Assembly (NCBI RefSeq): GCF_011317445.1
Contig: NZ_JAAAPL010000005.1
Coordinates: 62,001-126,000 of the forward strand
DNA length: 64,000 bases
Direction of reading: 5' to 3'
Source: Chelativorans multitrophicus
GTDB taxonomy: Bacteria; Pseudomonadota; Alphaproteobacteria; Rhizobiales; Rhizobiaceae
Positions 43,652 through 52,147 of this stretch are shown here, piece by piece. Position 1 is the first letter of the stretch. Every line of letters begins with the position of its first letter. Under the pieces are notes generated by a model that saw only the letters and a program-made list of their open reading frames with translations, did not search any database and was not told the origin of the DNA. The translations under genes were made by a program, and so were the position numbers.

Positions 43652-44375
43652 GGCCGCATCTTCGACCATGAGCTGGTCGAGGCCGTGCAGCGGATTGCCG
43701 GCAACGGTACTGGTGACACGCGCTGGAAGGTGCCGGGCGTGCTCGACTGGTCGACCCGGATCTACAATCCGCACGCCGACGTTACCAAGGACACGACGAC
43801 GCTCTATGCGTCCGACCGCGACGTCTTTCTCTTCCTGGTCGACGACCTCAATCCCGATCGAGGCCGGCAAGCTGCCCGACGGCTCGCCCGACCTTTATTT
43901 CCGGGGGTTCTACTGCTGGAACTCTGAGGTCGGCGCCCGCACGCTGGGAATTGCCAGCTTTTATCTCCGCGCCGTGTGCCAGAACCGCAATTTGTGGGGG
44001 GTGGAAGATTTCGAGGAAATCACTATCCGGCACTCCAAATACGCGGCCTCCCGTTTCGCCCATGAGGCGGAGCCGGCACTGATCCAGTTCGCCGACTCCT
44101 CGCCCATGCCGTTCATCAACGGCATCAAGGCGGCGCGGGAACGGATCGTCGCCCGCGATGACGAGGACCGCACAGTATTCCTGCGCAAGCGCGGCTTCTC
44201 GAAAACCGAGACCACCAAGATCATCGACGCCGTCCTGCTCGAGGAAGGTCGCCCCCCGGAGACCATCTTCGACTTTGTTCAGGGCATCACCCGTATCGCG
44301 CGGGACAAGCCACATCAGGATTTGCGGCTCGATATGGAGGGCAGGGCAAAAAAGCTTCTGGATCTCGCAGCATGA
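43652..44375 (+). pseudogene. DUF932 protein, C-terminal part, with frameshift
   Basis: The text resumes with GRIFDHELVEAVQRIAGNG and runs to FLVDDLNP near 43855, where one extra G (CCCGATCGAG for CCCATCGAG) shifts the frame. It continues in the next frame as IEAGKLPDGSPDLYFRGFYC to the end LDMEGRAKKLLDLAA at 44375. Joined to the N-terminal part at 34999 it rebuilds one DUF932 protein of about 400 residues. Besides the insertion, this extra base would disable the gene even if the element were excised. Confidence 0.82.
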
Positions 44376-44624
44376 CCCTGTGATGCCGGCGACCTTAGAT
44401 ACCTGTTCCGAGGATCGTTTGGTTCATTCCTTCTGATCGCATTTGTGGCGCCGTTACCCCAGAGCACGAGGACGGCGCCATTTCTCGTTATGGGTCGAAG
44501 CGTGCGTTGCGGCAATGGTGGCCGCGGCGCCGGCAGGCAGAGGCAGAGGGGGGAGGGGAGGTTTCCCGACGGGCTTGGAGGTCCGGGGAGGGTCCCCGGG
44601 CCGCCCGTCATGGAGAACCTAATC

Positions 44625-46778
44625 ATGGCAAAGGCCATCAGGAAGATCGTATTGAGCGCCGCCGAGAACATTCCCTACGACAAGCTCGTCCTCTCCCAGA
44701 AGAACGTGCGCCGCATCAAGGACGGCGTGTCCATTGAGCAGCTTGCCGAGGACATTGGTAGACGAACGCTCCTCCAGAGCCTGAACGTCCGTCCCGTGCT
44801 CGACGAAGGCGGAGAGGAGACCGGCAATTTCGAAGTGCCTGCTGGCGGGCGCCGCTATCTCGCACTCGGCATCCTGATCAAGCAGAAGCGCCTGGCGAAG
44901 AATGAACCCATCCCCTGCATCGTGAAACGCGATGCCACGACCTCGGCCGAGGAAGACTCGCTTGCCGAGAACGTGCGCCGCGTCGACCTGCACCCTCTCG
45001 ATCAGTTCCACGCTTTCAAAACCCTGAGCGACCAGGGACTTGACGTCGAGGAGATCGCCGCCCGGTTCTTCGTGTCGTCTGCAACGGTAAAGCAGCGTCT
45101 GAAGCTGGCCTCCGTCTCGCCGAAGCTCCTCGACCTCTATGAGAAGGAAGAGATCGGCCTCGAACAGGTCATGGCCTTCTCGATCTCCGACGACCATGCG
45201 CGTCAGGAGCAGGTGTGGGAGCGCGTCGCCAATACCCACATGCAGGAGCCTTACTATATCAAGCGGCTGCTGACAGAGACCACCGTTCGGGCCGATGACC
45301 GCCGGGCAGTCTACGTCGGCGCGGAAGCCTATGAGACGGCTGGCGGCGTCATCCTGCGCGATCTCTTTGAGCAGGATTCCGGCGGCTGGTTCCAGGATGC
45401 AGCGCTGCTCGAGCAGCTCGTTTTCGAAAAGCTGAAGGTCGATGCCGAGGCGATCCGCGCCGAAGGCTGGAAGTGGGTCGAGGCGGCGATCAGCTTTTCC
45501 TACGGGCACACGAACGGCATGCGCCGCATCTATGCCGAGCCGCAGGAGCTGAGCGCCGAGGAGATCGAGCGCTACGAGGCGCTCAAGGCCGAATACGACA
45601 AGCTCGATGCCGAATACGCCCAGGCAGAAGAGGCGGACGAGAAGGTCGAGAAGAAGCTTGATGAACTCGGCGCCGAACTCGATGCTTTCGACGATCGGCC
45701 TCACCTCTACGATCCTGCCCAAAAGGCGCTGGCAGGTGCGTTCGTGACGCTCGCCGCAAATGGCCGGCTGCAGATCGAGGCGGGCTTCATCCGTCCCGAA
45801 GATGAGCCTCGCGTCGAGATCGACGACGCCGGCGAAGGCGAAGCGGAAGCCGGCGACGCCAATATTTCCTCGTACGAGGGCAACGGGAGCCCCGTCGTCG
45901 TCAACGGAAAGCCGGTGAATGGCGCAACTGAGCCGCGCGAGGAACCCGAGGACGAGGGGATCAAGCCGTTGCCTGATCGTCTGGTCTTCGATCTGACGGC
46001 AGAGCGGACGCTGGCGCTGCGCAACGCGCTTGCCGGCGACGCAGACATCGCCTTCGTCGCAGCCCTGCATGCGCTCGCGCTGCAGGTCTTCTACCGCTTC
46101 GCGCAGGATACCTGCCTTGAAATTGGGTTGACGAGCGCGAGCTTCAGCCAGGTCCAGGGTCTCGGCGACACTCCCTGGGCAAAGGAGATCACCGAGCGCC
46201 ACGAGGCCTGGGACCGCGAACTTCCCGACGGGGAGGGGGAGTTCTGGGACTTCCTTGTCGGCCTTGACGAAGCAAGCCGAAGGGCGCTCTTCGCGCACTG
46301 CGTTTCGTTGTCCCTCAACGCCGCATTGGAGGTCTGGAACAAGCGGCCGCGGGCGCTTGCGCATGCCGACGTGCTCGCCCGCACACTCCGCTTCGACATG
46401 GTCTCTGCCGGCTGGGCGCCCACCGTCGACAACTATCTCGGCAGGGTGACCAAGGCCCGAATCCTGCAGGCCGTTCGTGAGGCTCGCGGCGAGGAGACCA
46501 TGGAGCTGATCGAGAACCTGAAGAAGGACCGCATGGCCCAGGAGGCTGCCCGTCTTCTCCAGGGATCGAACTGGCTCCCCGAGCCGCTGCGCCTCGAGGG
46601 AGACGACGCGACTGCCACCGTCGACCACGAGGCGTCCGGCGAAGCACTCGAGGAGACTGCCTCGGATCACGAGCCGGCCGAGTTGCCGGCGTTCCTCGCG
46701 GACGACGCAGACCTGTCTTCGGAAGACCCCGCCTCCGCCGACGATGGCGAGGCGAATCAGATCCTGGCCGCCGAATAG
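44625..46778 (+). CDS. ParB-family plasmid protein
   Basis: 717 residues from ATG 44625, which has GGAG nine bases upstream. The N-terminal ParB/Srx nuclease-like domain (about 10-110) reads IPYDKLVLSQKNVRRIKDGV and FEVPAGGRRYLALGIL, with the ENVRR motif in DSLAENVRRVDLHPLDQFHA. A helix-turn-helix follows (EEIAARFFVSSATVKQRLKL). A central coiled coil (about 315-345) and a long acidic C-terminus are specific to this plasmid-type subgroup. There is no parA beside it; the ParA at 62572 may be its partner. The role is DNA partition or regulation on the element. Confidence 0.88.
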   Translation: MAKAIRKIVLSAAENIPYDKLVLSQKNVRRIKDGVSIEQLAEDIGRRTLLQSLNVRPVLDEGGEETGNFEVPAGGRRYLALGILIKQKRLAKNEPIPCIVKRDATTSAEEDSLAENVRRVDLHPLDQFHAFKTLSDQGLDVEEIAARFFVSSATVKQRLKLASVSPKLLDLYEKEEIGLEQVMAFSISDDHARQEQVWERVANTHMQEPYYIKRLLTETTVRADDRRAVYVGAEAYETAGGVILRDLFEQDSGGWFQDAALLEQLVFEKLKVDAEAIRAEGWKWVEAAISFSYGHTNGMRRIYAEPQELSAEEIERYEALKAEYDKLDAEYAQAEEADEKVEKKLDELGAELDAFDDRPHLYDPAQKALAGAFVTLAANGRLQIEAGFIRPEDEPRVEIDDAGEGEAEAGDANISSYEGNGSPVVVNGKPVNGATEPREEPEDEGIKPLPDRLVFDLTAERTLALRNALAGDADIAFVAALHALALQVFYRFAQDTCLEIGLTSASFSQVQGLGDTPWAKEITERHEAWDRELPDGEGEFWDFLVGLDEASRRALFAHCVSLSLNAALEVWNKRPRALAHADVLARTLRFDMVSAGWAPTVDNYLGRVTKARILQAVREARGEETMELIENLKKDRMAQEAARLLQGSNWLPEPLRLEGDDATATVDHEASGEALEETASDHEPAELPAFLADDADLSSEDPASADDGEANQILAAE

Positions 46779-46851
46779 CCGGGTTCATCGATCCGCACCG
46801 GGGCTCGGCAATTGTGCCGGGCCCTTCTCGTATTGCCAATGGAGAACACGC

Positions 46852-47328
46852 ATGTCCGCAACAATCGTTTACGACAACGCGCCGCTCGGCAGCCTCATCC
46901 GCTATTCGGACGGAATGCCCAAACCGCCATCGCGCTTCACCAGGAAGCTTGCTAGCTGGGAAACCCGCAACGGCGTCGGCCGGCTCGTGAAGAAAGAGTC
47001 GCCGCGCGAGCGCCCGACCTACAGTTCGCCGGCCTGCTTCACCCTGCACGAGGGCGATTTCGGTGAGGATGGCATCATTCTGGTCACAGTGATGCGCACC
47101 TATTCTCTCGGCAGCGACCTCCGTTTTGAGATTGTCGAGCGCCCGGCGATCGGCATGGTTCGCGTCCTGCAATCCGTCGGCGCCAGCTCAGAGCTGCTGC
47201 ATCTGGCCGAAAACCGTGAGGCTGCCGAGCTCTGGCTCACCCGAAACCGGCACCAGAAGGCCCACCTCGAGGAGATCACCGCCGACGAGGTGAGCGCCGA
47301 CGCCGTCGAGGGGCGCACAGCGGCCTGA
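46852..47328 (+). CDS. Conserved hypothetical accessory protein
   Basis: 158 residues from ATG 46852 with GGAG seven bases upstream. It begins MSATIVYDNAPLGSLIRYSD; no domain is recognised. The text is mixed alpha/beta with a C-terminal acidic tail. It lies downstream of parB in the same direction, among small genes each preceded by a GGAG site, typical of plasmid accessory operons in rhizobia. Function unknown. Confidence 0.7.
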   Translation: MSATIVYDNAPLGSLIRYSDGMPKPPSRFTRKLASWETRNGVGRLVKKESPRERPTYSSPACFTLHEGDFGEDGIILVTVMRTYSLGSDLRFEIVERPAIGMVRVLQSVGASSELLHLAENREAAELWLTRNRHQKAHLEEITADEVSADAVEGRTAA

Positions 47329-47407
47329 CCTTTCTCGTCACAGATTTTGAACCTCAACAGGCCCGGGATCGCTGATGCGGTCGCCGGGCCATCTCGTGGA
47401 GACCAAC

Positions 47408-47800
47408 ATGTTTCAGTGGAACAAGAGCTGCTCCTACGACGAACAGCAGAAGAAGCGCTTTCACACAACGGCCCGTTCACGGCTCAAGAGCCTCGCCAGC
47501 GAACTCGGTCTGCAGCCGGGTAGCTACGATATCCGATCGAACAAGGCGGGCATCGCCGTTTCCGGCGAGATCACCCTCCACCACGAGCGCGCCTACATCC
47601 AGGTCGGCCAGTTCGGCCTGTCATCCGGCCACGGCATCCTGATCCGCACCTGCAAGGGCCGCAAAGATTACACCGGCGGCCCCAATCACTTCGTCGCTCT
47701 CGACATGCTCGACGATATTCCGACACTCGCCGCGGCCGTACGCCCCATTACCGGCATCGGCCGCGAAAGCTGCGACGCGTCGAGCTCTCGCGCGGCCTAA
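47408..47800 (+). CDS. Conserved hypothetical accessory protein
   Basis: 130 residues starting MFQWNKSCSYDEQQKKRF, with GGAG nine bases before the ATG. A likely beta-rich fold (GITLHH-type strands, GQFGLSSGHGILIRTCKGRK). No family recognised with certainty. It is 79 bp from the previous gene and co-directional. Function unknown. Confidence 0.65.
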   Translation: MFQWNKSCSYDEQQKKRFHTTARSRLKSLASELGLQPGSYDIRSNKAGIAVSGEITLHHERAYIQVGQFGLSSGHGILIRTCKGRKDYTGGPNHFVALDMLDDIPTLAAAVRPITGIGRESCDASSSRAA

Positions 47801-47935
47801 GGCCCCTGCCACCGCACTGATACCCGACCCGGCTCGGCGTTTCAGCGTCCCCACCCCGAATCCGTCAACCCACCGATCGTCCGACGCCACGCCTGCCGCC
47901 GTGGCGGAAGGGCGCAGCCATATCGGAGGTACGTC

Positions 47936-48565
47936 ATGTCCGACCATCCACCGTTCCGCAAAGTGTTTGACGGCGTCGCCTCGCGCGAGCAGATGTTTCA
48001 GCTGTTCAACCGCCATCGCGACACTCCCGGCATCGATGTGCTTTCCGGCAAGCCCTATGCCGGCGAGTGGTTCGAAATCACCGCCGACGGCTACCGGTTC
48101 ATGCTCGAACTCCTGCCTCCGTTATTCCAGCGAACCGGCATGTTCGGCATCTCGGAATTCAAGGCCGGCTATGTCACCAGCGTCTTCTTCGCGATCAGGA
48201 TCCGCGGCCGCGAACGCTGGTTCCACGGCTTTTGCGATCTCTCCGACAAGCGCAGCCCGGATACCATGCGCGCCGCCATCATCGCGCACGAGACGGGTGC
48301 AGTCGACAGCATGACGCGTGAGGAGAAGCTTGAGGCGATCTGGACCGCAACCCATGCCGACTTCAAAGGCAACGCGGGAGACGTGAACCCCGATGCCTGG
48401 GCGCCAGAACATCGCGGCAAGCGCACTATCCTTGTCAACGCCGGCGCGCAGGGCACCGTCCTTAAGCGGCTAGAGGACCTTTCGGAGGAAGAAATCGACG
48501 CCCTTCTTCGCGCCAGATTACGGCACGCCCCACGCAGGGGAGGCGGCAATGCGGACCATTCCTAG
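47936..48565 (+). CDS. DUF1419 domain protein
   Basis: 209 residues. The text RKVFDGVASREQMFQLFNRH and GEWFEITADGYRFMLELLPP matches the DUF1419 family, which is found on rhizobial plasmids and genomic islands and has no known role. The ATG follows GGAGGT at seven bases. A C-terminal region with SEEEIDALLRARLRH is helical and basic. Confidence 0.78.
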   Translation: MSDHPPFRKVFDGVASREQMFQLFNRHRDTPGIDVLSGKPYAGEWFEITADGYRFMLELLPPLFQRTGMFGISEFKAGYVTSVFFAIRIRGRERWFHGFCDLSDKRSPDTMRAAIIAHETGAVDSMTREEKLEAIWTATHADFKGNAGDVNPDAWAPEHRGKRTILVNAGAQGTVLKRLEDLSEEEIDALLRARLRHAPRRGGGNADHS

Positions 48566-48764
48566 GCAGCATGGACTGACGCCAACCAAGCGTATGAGGC
48601 GCAATCCACCTATTCGGCCGATATGGGCGCTGCGGCCCGCGCGGTAGCCTCAAGCGCCGACCCCGGCACAGCATAAACCGGCCGCTGCGCGGGAGGCAGA
48701 GGTGGGCCGGGAGGAGGCGACGTCGGCGTCGGCAGAGAGGATCCGACCGGGCGGCAACAGGAAC

Positions 48765-49073
48765 ATGTGCCGGGTGCTCAATAAGCACACAGACGTAATC
48801 CCGCCAGGAGCCCAGTACATCGGCCGCGGATCGAAATGGGGCAATCGCTTCGTCATCGGCCGCGACGGCGATCGCCAGGCGGTTATCGCCAAACATGAGC
48901 AATGGCTCGCCGATCAGAATGACCTTCTGCGCTCGCTCGACGAGCTGCGCGGCCGCGACCTTGTGTGCTTCTGCGCGCCCCGGCCGTGCCACGGGGACCT
49001 CCTGCACCGATTAGCGAACGCGACGCGCGAGCAACGCATCGCCTGGCGGCGCGGCGTCAAAGCAGGCGGATAG
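48765..49073 (+). CDS. DUF4326 domain protein
   Basis: 102 residues starting MCRVLNKHTDVIPPGAQYIG. The family motifs GRGSKWGNRFVIG and LVCFCAPRPCHGDLL, with clustered Cys and His, identify DUF4326, a small domain of unknown function frequent in phages and plasmids. The Cys/His pair may bind a metal. An upstream GTG at 48702 would add residues lacking similarity; AGGAAC before 48765 is a modest ribosome site. Confidence 0.75.
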   Translation: MCRVLNKHTDVIPPGAQYIGRGSKWGNRFVIGRDGDRQAVIAKHEQWLADQNDLLRSLDELRGRDLVCFCAPRPCHGDLLHRLANATREQRIAWRRGVKAGG

Positions 49074-49201
49074 TCGATCGGTCTACCCGACCGCTGCACC
49101 CGACGGCTCGCGTCCTGGCGATCACCTCCATGCGTCGATTTCTTGCCCGGCCCCTCGCGCTGGGCAGCGCCCTTTTTTCATCAGAGGAGCAAAGCAATGC
49201 C

Positions 49202-49633
49202 ATGCCCAAGTTCACCATCGAAGCCACCTACCGCATGCCGTACTACCGGCAGCGCACCTACGACGCGGCGACACCCGAGGAGGCTTGCAGGCACGCTATC
49301 GAGGACGACGACTGGTCGGGTGAGCTGCCAGACTATGAATGCCCCGGTCCGACCTATATCACCGGCCTCTGGAAGGGTGCGGAGACCGCCTACCAGGGCG
49401 AAGAAATCCTGGTGTCCTCGCACTTCCAGGAAACCATGCGCCGCATGGTCGATCACTTCCCTGTTTTACTTGACCTGCTTGCCTACCCTGCCCAGCCGAT
49501 GGGTCTCTCCCAAGTCGACTTCCAAAGCTGGCTGCCGAAGGCCGTCGCTGCGATTGAGAAGGCGAGAGCGATCATCGAGGAACGCCGCGATCCGGATGAG
49601 CCAGGCTCCCAGCACGCGGAGGCATCGTCATGA
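49202..49633 (+). CDS. Conserved hypothetical accessory protein
   Basis: 143 residues from MPKFTIEATYRMPYYRQRTY, with GAGGAGC about ten bases upstream. The N-terminal half is acidic (AIEDDDWSGELPDYE). No domain is recognised. The stop overlaps the next start by four bases (ATGA), so the two are translated together. A longer reading begins upstream but lacks any ribosome site. Confidence 0.65.
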   Translation: MPKFTIEATYRMPYYRQRTYDAATPEEACRHAIEDDDWSGELPDYECPGPTYITGLWKGAETAYQGEEILVSSHFQETMRRMVDHFPVLLDLLAYPAQPMGLSQVDFQSWLPKAVAAIEKARAIIEERRDPDEPGSQHAEASS

Positions 49634-49917
49634 CGACGTATGTCCTGGCGTTTTACGAGATCGATCGGGTTTACGGCGGTCCCGAGGAAGGCGGCTGGTG
49701 GTACGACACCGGCCAACTCGTGCGCATCTGGCGCACCTTCAAAGCCGAAGAAAGGGCCTATGACCTCGCACACCGCGCGAACCGGCTTCTGGAGCGTCTT
49801 CAGCGGCACAGGCCAGATGTCGGATCGGTCATTTACCGCGGAGGACGCCATTCGGTCGCGGTGTACGAGAACTTCGCTCCTAAATTCTATCCCGAAGTGC
49901 GGCCCCGCTATGAATAG
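49630..49917 (+). CDS. Small conserved hypothetical protein
   Basis: 95 residues starting MTTYVLAFYEIDRVYGGPEE, coupled by ATGA overlap to the previous gene. Aromatic-rich and with no recognised domain. The overlap and absence of a separate ribosome site imply co-translation with its partner, perhaps as a two-protein complex. Confidence 0.62.
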   Translation: MTTYVLAFYEIDRVYGGPEEGGWWYDTGQLVRIWRTFKAEERAYDLAHRANRLLERLQRHRPDVGSVIYRGGRHSVAVYENFAPKFYPEVRPRYE

Positions 49918-49962
49918 CGAGGCGCCCGCTCGGACAGTCGCCCTATCGGCTCGCGAGGGAAT

Positions 49963-50358
49963 TCACTTTCTCCTGCGAAGGACCTTCGGCAACCGCCGCT
50001 TCCACTTCTGGCCACGCGGAAGTGCTTCGACACGTCCGCGTCGCTTCCAAACGACTATCTGGCGCTCTTCTCCACCGGGTGGCTCGTCGGCGCGTTCAAG
50101 CTCAAGATCGCGCGTGCCGACATCCTGATCTATCTGGGGCATCGTCATCGCAGGAATAGAGACAATCGAATTTCCCGATGTCGACGGTCGTTCAATTGCC
50201 TCCACCTGCCGCTGCTGTGGCTTCATCTCTGCAATACTCGCCACTGTCTCGGCAGCGACTACGGACAGATCCAGTCCGCCCCAGATCGAACGCTTCCGCG
50301 CTTGATCACCGCGCTTTTTCTTCACCTCCACCACGAAGGGTCGGACCTGCCGCCTCAT
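49963..50358 (-). CDS. Hypothetical protein with RPFVVEVKKKR-type N-terminus
   Basis: 131 residues beginning MRRQVRPFVVEVKKKRGDQA followed by KRSIWGGLDLS. This basic start is familiar from small rhizobial plasmid proteins of unknown function, but I cannot name a family. The C-terminus is very basic (GQKWKRRLPKVLRRRK). No convincing ribosome site is visible. It reads opposite to its upstream neighbours and in the same direction as the DUF1173 gene. Confidence 0.55.
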   Translation of the reverse strand: MRRQVRPFVVEVKKKRGDQARKRSIWGGLDLSVVAAETVASIAEMKPQQRQVEAIERPSTSGNSIVSIPAMTMPQIDQDVGTRDLELERADEPPGGEERQIVVWKRRGRVEALPRGQKWKRRLPKVLRRRK

Positions 50359-50770
50359 AGATATTTATCCTGGATCGAGACTCGATCCGCTACCCGGATC
50401 ATGCGGCGATCTACATTGCTCGGGTGTTATCGTCCACTCGCCCGAAGTCTCGAATTTCGCTCATCCACCAAATCGTGTCGTCGTGCAAGCCAGCTTTCGA
50501 GAGGCTCGCCAGCAAAGTCCGCAACGCCACGGACGTGCATATCCGCGTCAAACACGTCGATCTTGACAACGATAAGCCGAACTCCACCACCTTCAGGCCG
50601 CTCACCCGAAAGCCGCAGCAGGCTCAAGCTGCAACACGATCGCTGATCATTCCCCACCATTCGACAATGATCCGGGCGAGGCACCAGTCTGTCCAACGCA
50701 TTATGTGAATCGATGACGACGAACCGATTCACCAAGTTGATGGAATCGCTCTCGAGCGGAGTGATGCCGG
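50359..50770. other. Stretch with no assignable gene
   Basis: About 410 bp between the small minus-strand gene and DUF1173. Overlapping open frames occur on both strands (50424-50708 plus, 50427-50816 minus), none with a known motif, so I assign none. It may hold the remains of an older gene. Base composition dips slightly below that of the neighbours. Confidence 0.4.
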
Positions 50771-51961
50771 CTAGGGCAACGCCGGCATATCGCCCTCGGC
50801 GACGCGCCACATCCAAGTCGCTATTTCCGGACGCTCGGCGATCATGTCCTGCAAGGACACGTCGAAGGTGTCGTCGGCTCCGGCTGGAACAATGAACAGC
50901 GCAACCGGGTCTCTCCTGTTCTGGAGCAGGGCATTGGCGATCGGCTGATCGGGTGGCAGATTGAAGCGCAGGCCCTTGACGCTTTTCTCGCGGACCCGGG
51001 CGAGAGCATCGACCAATCGCTTCTCCTGAAACGTCTCGTATGGAATCCAGTTCTCGGACACCACCATCAGCGCGATTTCCTCAACGATGGCCAGCCCAGC
51101 CGGGTTCAGCCCGAAGGTCGCGACGGCGAGGAGGTGTGACGAGGCGTCGGCGCCCCAAAGCGAAAGTTCCCGCTCAAAGCGGGTCAACAGACGTCGATGC
51201 AGGGCATCGTCGATCAGGAACGGAAAGCCTGGCAGGTGCTTGATGACGAGCTTTTGGCCTGACCTCGCTGGGATCAGCTCCTTCACCTCGCCAACCAGCA
51301 CCATCAACCTGCGTGGTCCATTCTTCGGCGGCAGCGCCGCGGCAAGCTCCGCGTTGCGCCGCTGCTCGATGGCATCCTTGTTGTCCGCGCGAAACGGTTC
51401 GGGCACGAACAGAATGTCTGAAAGCGGACCACCCTTGACCGACATCTGCTTCGCAGCCTCGAGCAAATGCCACCGGACAGTCCACCAATGTCGTTTCCCA
51501 GTCCACTTGGACGTCCAGACCGTCAGCTCGGCCTCGTGCCACAGATAGTGCAGCAGGCCGCGCAGCGACAGCTTCTTTGGGTCTGCGGTCACCCCGGCGG
51601 AGCCACTGCTTCCTGACACGGGCGCTGCTCGGCTGCCTGTCTTCGACAGGCTGAAGTCGAGCTTCAGCGCCGCCACGCCGCTTTCAGCGTCGAGCTGGAT
51701 TGCGCTGCCCATCAACGCACCGAGGCCGGACAGTGCATACGGAGATTCATATGAGTCGCAGGAAGGATCGTGCTCGCCGCCGCTAAGCGGCATGCGCTTG
51801 ATCACGTAGAGGTTGCCGATCTGCGCGATATACATCGCGCACCCCGGATCGCGACACAAGCACAGCGGCCGCTCCTTACGCCCATAGGCGGCAGCGAGGG
51901 CCACCTGCAGTTCTGACCCTTCATCGGCGTAGACCTCACCTCCGATCCTGAATCGCCGCAT
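50771..51961 (-). CDS. DUF1173 protein, intact copy
   Basis: 396 residues starting MRRFRIGGEVYADEGSELQV. A Cys-rich segment (RPLCLCRDPGCAMYIAQIG) followed by GGEHDPSCDSYES may bind a metal. Later landmarks are HYLWHEAELTVWTSKWTGKR and GFPFLIDDALHRRLLTRFER. A longer reading upstream of the ATG overlaps the divergent helicase gene and has no similarity. GGAGG lies very close to the start codon. The broken copy at 33525-34727 aligns along the full length, so the two are paralogues. Confidence 0.8.
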   Translation of the reverse strand: MRRFRIGGEVYADEGSELQVALAAAYGRKERPLCLCRDPGCAMYIAQIGNLYVIKRMPLSGGEHDPSCDSYESPYALSGLGALMGSAIQLDAESGVAALKLDFSLSKTGSRAAPVSGSSGSAGVTADPKKLSLRGLLHYLWHEAELTVWTSKWTGKRHWWTVRWHLLEAAKQMSVKGGPLSDILFVPEPFRADNKDAIEQRRNAELAAALPPKNGPRRLMVLVGEVKELIPARSGQKLVIKHLPGFPFLIDDALHRRLLTRFERELSLWGADASSHLLAVATFGLNPAGLAIVEEIALMVVSENWIPYETFQEKRLVDALARVREKSVKGLRFNLPPDQPIANALLQNRRDPVALFIVPAGADDTFDVSLQDMIAERPEIATWMWRVAEGDMPALP

Positions 51962-52147
51962 CACCTCCGTTGCTCCGGGCTGCCGCCGCATCCCCTGTCC
52001 GCCCATTGAGTCACGAGTTCGCGCATGACGCAACCCGATGATCACAATCTCGCCGGAGGGAGAGGGCGGCCGGCAGGAGTGCGGCCCGGCCGGCGCAGAG
52101 AGTGTGCCGGAGGGGGCCGGATACTCCAGCACCGGGAAGGTTGCACC

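Noticed and set aside
44619-46670. 683-codon frame opposite the ParB gene
   Set aside because: A high-GC shadow; the plus strand has recognisable ParB motifs along its N-terminal part and good start signals.
50427-50816. 129-codon minus-strand frame upstream of the small gene at 49963
   Set aside because: It overlaps the end of DUF1173, other frames are equally open, and no motif is recognised.
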